Part shown: piece after piece, positions 18,331 to 26,759 of the stretch | Layout of the letters: each line of letters begins with the position of its first letter | Numbering within the stretch: the stretch's first letter is position 1 | NCBI RefSeq assembly: GCF_003007675.1 | Contig: NZ_PXNP01000103.1 | Location: 143,312-207,311 of the forward strand | DNA: 64,000 bases | Reading direction: 5' to 3' | Origin: Marinobacter fuscus | GTDB lineage: Bacteria > Pseudomonadota > Gammaproteobacteria > Pseudomonadales > Oleiphilaceae | Made by a program: the position numbers and the translations under genes | Notes under the pieces: generated by a model | What the model was told of the DNA's origin: nothing | The model's database searches: none | Seen by the model: only the letters and a program-made list of their open reading frames with translations

Positions 18331-19812
18331 TTAAACCGCCAAAGCTGCGTACTCTTTCTCGACTTTCTTGGTTTCTTTCTTGGAAAAACCGCCCATCACC
18401 TCTAGCGCATGGCGTAAACGGGCACGGGTCATGTCCGGCCCCAGCAGTGCCATGGAGTCCATAACCGACCAGGAATTGGGCGTTCCAGCAATAGCGACGA
18501 AGATCGAGAACATGAAGTCCCCCATCTTCAAGTCCATCGCCTTGGCCAACGCCTTGATGTCGGCAAAGATGGTGTCCTTGCCCCAGTGCCGCTGAGCCTC
18601 AAGCTTCCACAGGGTAAACTGCAACACCCTCCGGATCTGGGCCTCTTCCAGTTTGTTATGGGCGAAATCCTCAGGCTTCAGACTCAACATACCACTGAAC
18701 ATGAACTGCGCCATAGGCGCGACATCGGCAAACACCTCTGCCCGGCCCTTGATGTGCGGCACGACAGCCTTCAGGGCGTCTTTATTGAACCACCACTGCT
18801 GCAGTCGGGCCATGAACTGCTCGTCGCTCAGCTCATCACGAATCCACTGACCGTTCAGCCAGCGCAGTTTCTCCACATCAAACACCGGCCCACCCAGGGA
18901 GACCCGCTGAATGTCGAAGTTCTCGATCATCTCATCCAGGGTGAACTTCTCCCGCTCGTCCGGCATAGACCAACCCATTCGGCCCAGGTAGTTCGTCACC
19001 GCCTCCGGCAAAAAGCCCATGCGCTCATAAAAATTGATGCTGGTGGGGTTCTTGCGCTTGGAGAGCTTGCTCTTGTCCGGGTTGCGCAGCAGCGGCAGGT
19101 GGCACAATTCGGGCATGTCCCAGCCAAAGTACTGGTACAACAACTTATGCTTGGGCGCAGAGTTGATCCATTCCTCACCCCGAAGAACATGGGTGATCTC
19201 CATCAGGTGATCATCCACCACGTTCGCCAGATGGTAGGTCGGCATACCATCGGATTTCAGCAGAATCTGACAATCCACCTGGGCCCAATCGATTTCAATG
19301 GTGCCCCGAAGCATGTCCTGAATCTCGCAGACCCCCTCGTCCGGCACTTTCATCCGGATGACATAGCTCTCGCCCGCATCAAGGCGGCGTTTCACCTCCT
19401 CCGCGGGCAACTCCAGGTTGCCCTTGATACCCGGGTTAAGGCCCTGCGCCTTGCGCTCTTCACGGATGGCATCCAGCTCTTCCGGAGTACGAAAGCAATA
19501 AAAGGCGTGGCCTGCGGTTACCAGGTCCTCGGCATACTGGGCATACATGTGCTTGCGCTCAGACTGACGGTAAGGGCCATGGGGACCGCCTACATCGGGG
19601 CCTTCATCCCAGTTCAGCCCCAGCCAGCGCAATGCGGTGAGAATATCCTGCTCAGACTCGGCGGTACTGCGAGCCTGATCCGTATCTTCAATGCGAAGAA
19701 TGAACTGACCGCCATGCTGACGGGCAAAACACAGGTTGAACAGGGCCACATAGGCGGTGCCAACGTGTGGATCACCGGTTGGCGACGGGGCAATTCGAGT
19801 ACGTACAGTCAT
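18331..19812 (-). CDS. gltX: Glutamyl-tRNA synthetase
   Basis: 493 aa class I aminoacyl-tRNA synthetase that charges tRNA-Glu. The HIGH-type motif is at the start ([19 protein letters not shown]), the KMSKS-type motif reads [10 protein letters not shown], and a C-terminal helical anticodon-binding region follows. The four-Cys zinc cluster of E. coli GltX is not evident, as in many other bacterial GltX proteins. About 115 bp downstream lie tRNA-Ala(GGC) and tRNA-Glu(TTC) on the same strand, so the enzyme and its substrate may be co-expressed. It is divergent from the Zur-controlled znuA. Confidence 0.97.
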   Translation of the reverse strand: MTVRTRIAPSPTGDPHVGTAYVALFNLCFARQHGGQFILRIEDTDQARSTAESEQDILTALRWLGLNWDEGPDVGGPHGPYRQSERKHMYAQYAEDLVTAGHAFYCFRTPEELDAIREERKAQGLNPGIKGNLELPAEEVKRRLDAGESYVIRMKVPDEGVCEIQDMLRGTIEIDWAQVDCQILLKSDGMPTYHLANVVDDHLMEITHVLRGEEWINSAPKHKLLYQYFGWDMPELCHLPLLRNPDKSKLSKRKNPTSINFYERMGFLPEAVTNYLGRMGWSMPDEREKFTLDEMIENFDIQRVSLGGPVFDVEKLRWLNGQWIRDELSDEQFMARLQQWWFNKDALKAVVPHIKGRAEVFADVAPMAQFMFSGMLSLKPEDFAHNKLEEAQIRRVLQFTLWKLEAQRHWGKDTIFADIKALAKAMDLKMGDFMFSIFVAIAGTPNSWSVMDSMALLGPDMTRARLRHALEVMGGFSKKETKKVEKEYAALAV

Positions 19813-19910
19813 GAATCCATCCTGAAAATAAGTGGCCGGTTGATAAAGCGGGCATTATACCGGCCCTCCCGCTTTTTCGCATGACCGGCTTTTGCATCCT
19901 CCCACAACGC

Positions 19911-19925
19911 TGTTATATTATAACA
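19911..19925. promoter_or_regulatory. Zur-type zinc-responsive operator
   Basis: TGTTATATTATAACA is a near-perfect palindrome matching the core of the gammaproteobacterial Zur box (GTTATAWTATAAC). It lies 26 bp before the znuA start, overlapping the expected promoter, so znuA should be derepressed when zinc is scarce. Confidence 0.85.
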
Positions 19926-19951
19926 TTACACACATCAGGAACGACTACTCC

Positions 19952-20917
19952 ATGAACCGCAAACGATTTCCCCGCTCATTGATCCTGGCCTCGCTGGCAC
20001 TGACCGCGCCGGTTTCCGCAGCCGAGGTAAATATTGTCACCTCAATAAAGCCAGTCGAATTGTTGGTGAAGGCGGTAGCCGGTGATGCCGTGGACGTGAC
20101 ATCACTCGTGCCCCCCGGCGCCAGCCCCCATAACTACACGATGAAACCCTCTCAGCGCCGTGCGCTGGCCGAGGCGGATCTGGTGTTCTGGGTTGGCCCG
20201 GCCATGGAAACCTTTTTGAACCGGCTTCTGAGCGGCCAGGAATTTGCGGACAAAACCGTTGCCTTCACCGAAGCCGCGCCTGACGAAAAAGGTGAGCATA
20301 ACGCTCACGGTCATGAGGAGTCCGGGCAGGAGCACGAACCCGAGCATCCGCATGAGCATGGACACCACGATCATGGCGACGGCGAAGACCCTCACATCTG
20401 GGTAGATCCGCTGTTAGCGCTGGATATGGCGAGAACAATTAAAAGCGCTCTGGGCGGGCTGGGCAGTCTCGATGAACGTTTGCTCGAGAACAATTTGGCG
20501 CGCTTTGAACAAAAGCTGATGGCAACCGAGATCTCAATTCGAGCGAGCTTCCAGGGCCTGGAAGGCGTCAGCCTGTTTGCCTATCACGACGCCTATACCC
20601 GTTTTGCCGAACATTACGGGCTGTCTCTGCACGGCGTGCTCACGCTCAACCCCGAACTGTCACCGGGCGCCAGACACGTGGCCGAAGTGCAGCAGAAGCT
20701 CAGAACCGCCAGCCAACCCTGCCTGCTGACCGAACCCCAGTTCAACAGGCAGTGGTGGCATTCAATCACCGAGGGACTGAACGTGAGGTTCAGCACCTGG
20801 GACCCTCTGGCAACTGATATCCCCTCCACGCCGGACGGCTACATACAGTTTCAGCAGGCCATAGCCACGGCGACGCTGAACTGTTTACCAGAGCAGGGCC
20901 AGCATCAGAGGAATTGA
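19952..20917 (+). CDS. znuA: Zinc ABC transporter periplasmic binding protein ZnuA
   Basis: 321 aa cluster A-I solute-binding protein that delivers Zn2+ to the ZnuBC importer. It has a signal peptide (residues 1-24, ending PVSAA), the first metal-ligand region PPGASPHNYTMKPSQ, a His/Glu/Asp-rich loop (about 113-148) typical of ZnuA, then DPHIWVDP, AYHDAYTRFAEHYGL and the C-terminal ligand region. The start at 19952 gives a proper signal sequence. A Zur box lies just upstream. No zur, znuC or znuB gene is adjacent, which is unusual. Its last 33 bp overlap the convergent AEC transporter gene. Confidence 0.94.
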   Translation: MNRKRFPRSLILASLALTAPVSAAEVNIVTSIKPVELLVKAVAGDAVDVTSLVPPGASPHNYTMKPSQRRALAEADLVFWVGPAMETFLNRLLSGQEFADKTVAFTEAAPDEKGEHNAHGHEESGQEHEPEHPHEHGHHDHGDGEDPHIWVDPLLALDMARTIKSALGGLGSLDERLLENNLARFEQKLMATEISIRASFQGLEGVSLFAYHDAYTRFAEHYGLSLHGVLTLNPELSPGARHVAEVQQKLRTASQPCLLTEPQFNRQWWHSITEGLNVRFSTWDPLATDIPSTPDGYIQFQQAIATATLNCLPEQGQHQRN

Positions 20918-21799
20918 AATCATCGCCAACAGGGTCTGGCCGCTGATGATGCCCGCCATCAGCGGTGCATCTCCGCCCAGTTGACGCGCCAGGATGTAAG
21001 CGGAAGTTGCCGTGGGCAAGGCCGCCAGTAAAACCACCACTTGTACCAGAAGCCCCTCCAGCCCGAGCGCCCAGGCCAATCCCGCCGCCATCAAGGGCAG
21101 TGCCACCAACTTCAACACCGACGACACAACGAAAGCGGATGTGCTGCCCCGAAGCGCGCTCAGCTCCAGCCCGGCCCCTACCGCCATCAGCCCCATGGGT
21201 AACGCAAGATTACTCAAAGGCGCCAGAGTACCGGCCAGTAAAGGGTGGAAACCGATCTCAAAATAGCCCCACACTACCCCTAGCACGGAGCCAAGAATCA
21301 GAGGGTTTGAGGCAATGGTTTTCAAGACACCGGCAAGACTGACCCGCCCCTGACTCGACACCAGGGAAAACATCAGAATACACAACAGGTTGAGAAGTGG
21401 AACCATGATAGCGACGGCAATGGCGGTCAGCGACAGCCCGTCATCACCGAGCAACATGCCACCGGCCGCCAGGCCCACATAAGAATTGAAACGGATGGCG
21501 CCCTGGTACACCGACGAAAACACCGGGCCCCGCCATTTCCATGCCAGCTGCACCAGAAACAACGCCAGCGACATGGCCACCAGCATGGAGACAATCAACA
21601 GCGCAGTATCGGCATAGGCTGAGGGCGGCAATCGAGCCTGCCCCAGTTTGAATACCAGCATCGCCGGGAACAGCACATAGTAGGTAAAGCGCTCCGCCCT
21701 GGGCCAGAAATCCCCTCCGGGAAAATCCAGCCGGCGCAGAACGTGGCCAAGCATGATCAACGCAAAAACAGGAACCAGCGCCTGCAGCACCACCGACAT
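20885..21799 (-). CDS. AEC-family transporter
   Basis: 304 aa integral membrane protein with about ten hydrophobic helices, of the auxin efflux carrier (AEC) family. Recognisable elements are the N-terminal PVFALIMLGHVLRR, the ALPMGLMAVGAGLEL segment before the second helix bundle and the C-terminal PTATSAYILARQLGGD motif. Bacterial AEC proteins export or exchange organic acids such as malate; the substrate here cannot be read from sequence. It overlaps the 3' end of znuA on the opposite strand by 33 bp. Confidence 0.85.
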   Translation of the reverse strand: MSVVLQALVPVFALIMLGHVLRRLDFPGGDFWPRAERFTYYVLFPAMLVFKLGQARLPPSAYADTALLIVSMLVAMSLALFLVQLAWKWRGPVFSSVYQGAIRFNSYVGLAAGGMLLGDDGLSLTAIAVAIMVPLLNLLCILMFSLVSSQGRVSLAGVLKTIASNPLILGSVLGVVWGYFEIGFHPLLAGTLAPLSNLALPMGLMAVGAGLELSALRGSTSAFVVSSVLKLVALPLMAAGLAWALGLEGLLVQVVVLLAALPTATSAYILARQLGGDAPLMAGIISGQTLLAMISIPLMLALLW

Positions 21800-22127
21800 T
21801 GCCTACTTCCTTTCAGGTTGGCCTGGGACACCGGGAACGGCCCCACCTCTCCAACGGGAACACTATCATAGAACAAGCACAACTTCGCAGTTGCCATTTT
21901 CATCGGCCAAAGGTAGATTCAGCAATACAGCTTCTTTCAAGTGAAATGCGAAAGCCGTGATTTTTTCTTATTCAGGCATGCTTACATCTCCCCTGTCACT
22001 GCGGTTTTCCATCAGGAACACCGGCAGGTCAGCTGCTCGTCTCTGATTTCGCTGAATCCCCCCTTCAAGATACCTTCCCGGATTCAGCAAGTAACCGAAG
22101 TTCAAAACCTATTTCCCGGAGTTTTTT
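21800..22127. other. Gene-free divergent intergenic region
   Basis: This 328-bp stretch separates the AEC transporter gene (minus) from rnk (plus) and must hold both promoters. I found no convincing small gene, repeat or strong promoter match. A GGAG-T6-ATG ribosome-binding site for rnk is at its right end. Confidence 0.5.
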
Positions 22128-22514
22128 ATGGCTGATTTACCATCCATAACTGTTGCAGAAGAAGATTACAATCGCCTGAGCACCCTGCTCGAGCGCATGG
22201 CTGGCCAGTCTGACGTGGCCGACGGCCTAGAAGAAGAGCTTAGCCGTGCCGATATGATGCCGCTCGCCGAGATGCCGGATGGCGTGGTCACCATGAACTC
22301 CAAAGTGCGGTTTCTGAATACCGACACCAACGAGGAGAACGAGGTGTCACTGGTGTACCCTCACGAAGTTGGCGACTCTATCCAGAAAGTGTCCATTCTG
22401 GCACCGGCCGGTGCCGCCATGCTCGGCCTGAGCATTGGCGACAGCATTGAGTGGCCGATGAAAGGCCGCAAGCCGATCCACCTGAAAGTGGTCGCCGTTA
22501 CCCGAAACGCGTAA
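22128..22514 (+). CDS. rnk: Regulator of nucleoside diphosphate kinase, Rnk (GreA-like)
   Basis: 128 aa. Rnk is a GreA/GreB-related protein with a shortened N-terminal coiled coil that binds RNA polymerase near the secondary channel. It is named for its genetic effect on nucleoside diphosphate kinase levels. The N-terminal helix region (EEDYNRLSTLLERM) is followed by the FKBP-like GreA C-terminal domain: GVVTMNSKVRFLNTDTNE, EVSLVYPHE, SILAPAGAAMLGLSIGDSIE. GGAG lies 6 nt before the ATG. A cytochrome P450 gene starts 99 bp downstream on the same strand. Confidence 0.9.
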   Translation: MADLPSITVAEEDYNRLSTLLERMAGQSDVADGLEEELSRADMMPLAEMPDGVVTMNSKVRFLNTDTNEENEVSLVYPHEVGDSIQKVSILAPAGAAMLGLSIGDSIEWPMKGRKPIHLKVVAVTRNA

Positions 22515-22562
22515 GCAATTTCCTTTACATATATCAGGACTTGATATTTCTCCAAAGGAAAA

Positions 22563-22613
22563 ACGGCCTCCGGTGTTACCCTCTCAAGGGCAAACATAGT
22601 GTAAGGAGGCCGT
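22563..22613 (+). promoter_or_regulatory. Inverted repeat covering the P450 ribosome-binding site
   Basis: ACGGCCTCC (22563-22571) is exactly complementary to GGAGGCCGT (22605-22613), which contains the Shine-Dalgarno of the next gene and ends at its ATG. Between the arms is a second small hairpin (CCCT-ctca-AGGG, 22580-22591). As RNA the 9-bp stem would hide the ribosome-binding site. It may be a translational switch, a protein-binding leader or coincidence. Confidence 0.5.
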
Positions 22614-23768
22614 ATGACCGAACAGCGCCCGGAAGATTGGGATCCAAGAGCCCGCCACATCCAGAAGGATCAGATACCGGCTTACGACGCCATGCGCCGC
22701 GAGTGCCCGGTAGCCTGGAGTGACTACCAGCAGTGGACGCTGTTCCGACATCAAGACGTCATGCAGGCTCTGGAAGATCACGACACTTTCAGCAACGCAG
22801 TGTCCGCGCACCTCTCTGTCCCCAATGGTATGGATCTACCCGACCATACCGCCTATCGCCGGGCCATCGAGCCCTATTTCGCCCCCGAACCCATGGCCAG
22901 ATTCGAGCCGGAGTGTCGAGAGGTTGCCCGGGCGCTGGTCGCCACCCTGAGCAAAGGCCAGCCGGTTAATGTCGTTGATGCGCTCAGCCGGCCGTTCGCT
23001 CTGAGAATCCAGTGTGCGTTTATGGGCTGGCCTAACAGCCTGCACCAGCCGCTGGCCGACTGGGTGGTAAAAAATCACCGCGCCACACTGGCCCGGGATC
23101 GCGCTGCCATGGCAGATGTGGCCGAAGAATTCGACGGTTACATCCGGGATCTGCTGGAAAGCCGCCGCCAGGCGGGCGATCAGGCGCCGGACGACGTAAC
23201 CACCCGACTGATGCGGGAACAAGTGAACGGCAAGCCGATGACCGACGAAGAACTGGTCAGTCTGCTGCGGAACTGGACGGTCGGCGAGCTGGCAACCATC
23301 TCTGCCAGCATTTCCATTCTGGCCAGCTATCTGGCCAATCACCCATCATTGTTGCGAGATCTCAAGGCCGCTCCCGATGAACTGCCAGGCGCCATTGATG
23401 AAATTCTTCGCATAGACGCCCCGTTGATATCGAATCGTCGGGTAACCACGCGGGAAGTGAATGTCGGCGGGCGCACCATTCCCGCTGGCGAGAAAATCAC
23501 CCTGCTCTGGGCATCCGCCAATCGGGATGAAGCCGTCTTTGGTGACCCCGAGGCCTTCTGCCCACACCAGAACGCGTCGAAAAACCTGCTCTACGGCGCT
23601 GGCATTCACGTTTGCCCGGGCGCGCCTCTGGCACGAATGGAATTGCAGGTATTCATGGAGGAGTTGCTGAAACAGATCGACAAGATCGAACCGGCGGCAG
23701 ACCAACAGCCCGAGCGCGCCATGTTCCCCACCGGCGGCTTCAACTATCTGCCCCTGGTGTTCCGCTAG
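22614..23768 (+). CDS. Cytochrome P450
   Basis: 384 aa soluble bacterial class I-type P450. The heme-ligand loop LLYGAGIHVCPGAPLARMEL carries C334, the K-helix has EILR (ExxR), and the ISNRRVTTREV region precedes it. The I-helix motif is altered: VGELATIS has Thr228 in the usual alcohol position, but the preceding acidic residue (Asp251 of P450cam) appears to be Ala227. The loop also has Tyr instead of the common Phe at the start of the Cys motif. No ferredoxin or reductase gene is adjacent. It has a very strong AAGGAGG 4 nt before the ATG that is part of an inverted repeat. I do not recognise the subfamily or substrate. Confidence 0.92.
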   Translation: MTEQRPEDWDPRARHIQKDQIPAYDAMRRECPVAWSDYQQWTLFRHQDVMQALEDHDTFSNAVSAHLSVPNGMDLPDHTAYRRAIEPYFAPEPMARFEPECREVARALVATLSKGQPVNVVDALSRPFALRIQCAFMGWPNSLHQPLADWVVKNHRATLARDRAAMADVAEEFDGYIRDLLESRRQAGDQAPDDVTTRLMREQVNGKPMTDEELVSLLRNWTVGELATISASISILASYLANHPSLLRDLKAAPDELPGAIDEILRIDAPLISNRRVTTREVNVGGRTIPAGEKITLLWASANRDEAVFGDPEAFCPHQNASKNLLYGAGIHVCPGAPLARMELQVFMEELLKQIDKIEPAADQQPERAMFPTGGFNYLPLVFR

Positions 23769-23786
23769 GCGTCTGCGCAGACGCCT
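23767..23786. terminator. Palindrome between convergent P450 and selD genes
   Basis: A 20-bp perfect palindrome, AGGCGTCT-GCGC-AGACGCCT, begins inside the P450 stop codon and lies 55 bp from the selD stop. There is no T run, so termination activity is uncertain. Confidence 0.35.
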
Positions 23787-23840
23787 GGAATTCACGGCAC
23801 GAACCAGGCCACATCCGATAACCCGGACGCGGCCTGATCC

Positions 23841-24878
23841 TCAGTCTTCAATAAATATCAGGCTTTCGCCACCAGCGGCTTCTTCCAGACGCCCCAGCGG
23901 CTGCAAGTCCAGACCCTGTTGCCTTGCAGCAGCCTCAAACGCAGCACGCTGGCTTTCCGCCACACTGACCATCAGGCCACCACTGGTTTGGGGATCGCAG
24001 AACACCAGTTTATCAGCCTCGCTCATGCCGGAGATTACCTTGCCAAACGCCGCCGCATTGCGGTGCGTACCGCCAGGAATACAGTCAGCGTCAATGTAGG
24101 GTTTCAGGTTAGGCAACAGCGGCACGGCTTTGCGGCTCACCCTCGCCTGCACTCCGCTGCCGCGACAGATTTCCAGCAAATGCCCGGCCAGACCAAAACC
24201 GGTGACGTCGGTCATGGCATTTACCCCCTCGATACCGGCAAACACTTCACCGACCTTGTTCAATGTCGCCATATTCTCAACCGCCACCGCCAAATCCGCC
24301 TCGGTGACCTTACCCTTCTTGGAGGCGCTGGTGAGAATGCCGACACCCAATGGCTTGGTGAGATACAACAAGTCGCCTGCCCTAGCGGTATCATTGCGGA
24401 TAATGCGATCCACCGACACCTGGCCAGTCACTGCAAGACCAAAAATTGGCTCGGGCGAATCAATACTGTGGCCGCCCGCCAGCGCAATTCCGGCTTCGGC
24501 ACAGACCGCCCGGCCACCGTCGATCACTTTCGCCGCAACTTCCGGAGCCAGTTCGTTCACCGGCCAGCCAAGGATGGCAATCGCCATAACCGGCTTGCCG
24601 CCCATGGCGTAGACATCACTGATGGCGTTAGTGGCGGCAATCCGGCCGAAGTCGAACGGATCATCGACCACCGGCATAAAAAAGTCGGTCGTACTGATAA
24701 TACCAATACCGTTACCCACGTCGGCCACCGCAGCATCGTCCCGGCTGCTGTTACCCACCAGCAGGCGTGGATCGTGGAATTCCGGCGCATCGGTGTGCAG
24801 AATGCGATCCAGAACATCGGGCGCAATTTTGCAGCCACAACCGGCACCATGGCTGAACTGGGTCAATTTGATAGACAA
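23841..24878 (-). CDS. selD: Selenide, water dikinase (selenophosphate synthase)
   Basis: 345 aa AIR-synthase-fold enzyme that makes selenophosphate from selenide and ATP. The N-terminal catalytic loop GAGCGCKI has Cys14 and Lys17, equivalent to E. coli Cys17/Lys20. Metal and ATP ligands are visible in [21 protein letters not shown] and [10 protein letters not shown]. The catalytic position is Cys, not selenocysteine, and the family's [11 protein letters not shown] and DPQTSGGLM motifs are present. No selA, selB, selC or mnmH is nearby, so whether selenophosphate feeds selenocysteine or 2-selenouridine cannot be told from this window. Confidence 0.95.
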   Translation of the reverse strand: MSIKLTQFSHGAGCGCKIAPDVLDRILHTDAPEFHDPRLLVGNSSRDDAAVADVGNGIGIISTTDFFMPVVDDPFDFGRIAATNAISDVYAMGGKPVMAIAILGWPVNELAPEVAAKVIDGGRAVCAEAGIALAGGHSIDSPEPIFGLAVTGQVSVDRIIRNDTARAGDLLYLTKPLGVGILTSASKKGKVTEADLAVAVENMATLNKVGEVFAGIEGVNAMTDVTGFGLAGHLLEICRGSGVQARVSRKAVPLLPNLKPYIDADCIPGGTHRNAAAFGKVISGMSEADKLVFCDPQTSGGLMVSVAESQRAAFEAAARQQGLDLQPLGRLEEAAGGESLIFIED

Positions 24879-24988
24879 AGTCGGTTCCTTCTGCGGATGA
24901 AAATCTTTGATAGTATGGCTCAGACCTATTCTGAATACGGCCGAGCCTTACGTCCAGCCTACCTTGTCGCTACAAAACAGGAAATTCA

Positions 24989-26161
24989 ATGAGCACTTCA
25001 GACCAACAGGGCCCTGCAACCCGCATTATCCACAACCAGCGCCACCAGGACGCCTTCGGCAGCCCTTACAGCCCGGTATATAACACCACCACCTACCGCT
25101 TCGAAAACACCCAGGCTCTGCTGGACGTTATCGAAGGACGCACCCCGGGCAACCTCTACACCCGCTGGGGCACCAACCCCAGTATCCAGGAGCTTGAACA
25201 AGGGCTGGCCCGGCTCGAGCAGGCCGAGACTGCACTGGCCTTCGCTTCGGGCATGGCCGCTATTTCTGCCACCCTGCTGGCCCACGGTCGTCAGGGTATT
25301 GTTTGCGTGGGGGATCTCTATGGCGGTACCCAGGAATTCCTGAAAAATCACTGCATGGCGCTGGGCATTGACGTTCAGTTTCTGTTCCGAGGCGAACTAT
25401 CGCAACTGGAAGCTCACCTCCAGGCGCCGGGCAAACTGGTGTATTTCGAAACTCCGGCCAATCCGAATCTGGCCATTCTGGATATCGCGGCCATTGCCGA
25501 ACTCGCTCACCGTAAACAGGCCTTGGTGGCGGTGGACAATACCTTCGCCAGCCCAGTCAACCAGAATCCTCTGGCCCTTGGCGCCGACCTGGTGCTGCAC
25601 AGCGCCACCAAATACCTGGGCGGCCACAGCGACCTGACCGCCGGGGCACTCATGGCCTCGGCTGAGCTGATCAAACCCGTTATCGCCTGGCGCAAGAATC
25701 TGGGCCAGTTGATTGCGCCGGAAACCGCGGCCTTGCTGTCCCGCAGCCTGCGAACCCTGCCGATAAGAATCCGCCAGCATAACGAAAACGCGCTCGCCGT
25801 CGCCCGGGCCATGGAACAGCACCCGGCTGTGCTCAAAGTACATTATCCCGGCCTGCCCTCGTTCCCGGATCACCCACTGGCCGCCCGGCAAATGCAGGGC
25901 TTCGGTGGCATGCTCAGTATCGAGGTCGAAGGGGGCCAGCAAGCCGCCGCCCGGGTTGCCGACAAGCTGCAGGTCTTCCTGCTGGCCACCAGCCTCGGCG
26001 GCGTGGAAAGCCTGGTCAGCCAACCCAGCGCCACCAGCCACCACGGTCTGAGCCGAGAAGAGCGCCTGCAACGCGGCATCGGCGACGGCATGCTCCGGCT
26101 CTCCGTCGGCCTGGAAGACGCCCAGGATCTGATCAACGACCTCCACCAGGCCCTCGACTGA
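24989..26161 (+). CDS. Transsulfuration-family PLP enzyme (cystathionine gamma-synthase/lyase-like)
   Basis: 390 aa Cys/Met-metabolism PLP enzyme. The Schiff-base lysine is K208 in HSATKYLGGHSDL. Other family elements are the N-terminal YSPVYNTTTY with LYTRWGTNPS, FASGMAAISATLL before the cofactor phosphate site, DNTFASPVNQNPL, and the C-terminal SLGGVESLVSQPSATSHHGL. The family includes cystathionine gamma-synthase, cystathionine beta/gamma-lyase, O-acylhomoserine sulfhydrylase and methionine gamma-lyase, which cannot be separated safely by eye. No linked met or cys gene helps. It is divergent from selD and is followed by a REPIN-like repeat. Confidence 0.88.
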   Translation: MSTSDQQGPATRIIHNQRHQDAFGSPYSPVYNTTTYRFENTQALLDVIEGRTPGNLYTRWGTNPSIQELEQGLARLEQAETALAFASGMAAISATLLAHGRQGIVCVGDLYGGTQEFLKNHCMALGIDVQFLFRGELSQLEAHLQAPGKLVYFETPANPNLAILDIAAIAELAHRKQALVAVDNTFASPVNQNPLALGADLVLHSATKYLGGHSDLTAGALMASAELIKPVIAWRKNLGQLIAPETAALLSRSLRTLPIRIRQHNENALAVARAMEQHPAVLKVHYPGLPSFPDHPLAARQMQGFGGMLSIEVEGGQQAAARVADKLQVFLLATSLGGVESLVSQPSATSHHGLSREERLQRGIGDGMLRLSVGLEDAQDLINDLHQALD

Positions 26162-26173
26162 AGCTTATACGTT

Positions 26174-26242
26174 GGGGTCAGACCCCGTGACATTTCGACG
26201 TTGGGGTCTGACCCCACATTGAATGTCCGGGGGTCTGACCCC
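26174..26242. repeat. REPIN-like inverted pair of REP palindromes
   Basis: Three copies of GGGGTCWGACCCC lie at 26174-26186, 26203-26215 and 26230-26242. The outer two face each other, and their inner flanks (GACATT at 26189 and AATGTC at 26222) are also complementary, so the whole unit folds as a long hairpin with the third copy in the loop. It shares core and flank with the unit at 29081-29135. Confidence 0.8.
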
Positions 26243-26318
26243 GGTATAGGTAGTTCCGTCCGTTGACGAGGCGGTACCCTGGCCTCAAACTGCGGTATTG
26301 ACCCCGGAACAACCGCCC

Positions 26319-26696
26319 ATGCAGCCAAATCGCCAGCCGCTATCTCAGCCCCTGAAACGCCTGATTCCCGGGCTTTCGGCGCTGTTGCTGGCGTTGGTGT
26401 TTGTATGCTCGGCAACTCAGGCACAGACCAGTCCGAACTTCGAAGACGGCCCTTCGGCCGCAAGTCAGCTGCAACATCTGGTGGTCGCCAGCCATTCATC
26501 CGCCTGGCAAAGCCAGCGAGCAACCCAACCGGATGATAACGAAGCCCAACCTGACCACGGCGACTTCCTGCCCTTATCCGAACGGGCACCGGCAACCACA
26601 TTAAACCGCCACACGCCTGCCATCGCGCCTCGGCCGTCAATATCACACCCACCGGCCTTCTTTTCGCCGTCACCCAGAGCACCGCCCGCAAAGTAA
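26319..26696 (+). CDS. Small exported or membrane-anchored proline-rich protein
   Basis: 125 aa protein I do not recognise. It has a basic N-terminus, a hydrophobic stretch near residues 14-34 (LIPGLSALLLALVFVCSATQ) ending in a plausible signal-peptidase site (ATQAQ), then a polar His/Ser/Gln-rich segment and a Pro-rich C-terminus. The ATG at 26319 is chosen; a TTG at 26298 would add seven residues. It ends 63 bp before the secDF gene and may be expressed with it. Its coding status rests on the open frame and signal sequence only. Confidence 0.5.
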   Translation: MQPNRQPLSQPLKRLIPGLSALLLALVFVCSATQAQTSPNFEDGPSAASQLQHLVVASHSSAWQSQRATQPDDNEAQPDHGDFLPLSERAPATTLNRHTPAIAPRPSISHPPAFFSPSPRAPPAK

Positions 26697-26759
26697 TCCC
26701 CATACGCGCCAAAGATCCGGCCTCACCGCCGATAGCATCACTTTTGCAAAGGATTACCC

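Noticed and set aside
18586..19884. 432-codon plus-strand open frame antisense to gltX
   Set aside because: Its translation is His/Arg/Gln-rich, an artefact of the opposite strand of a well-conserved gene.
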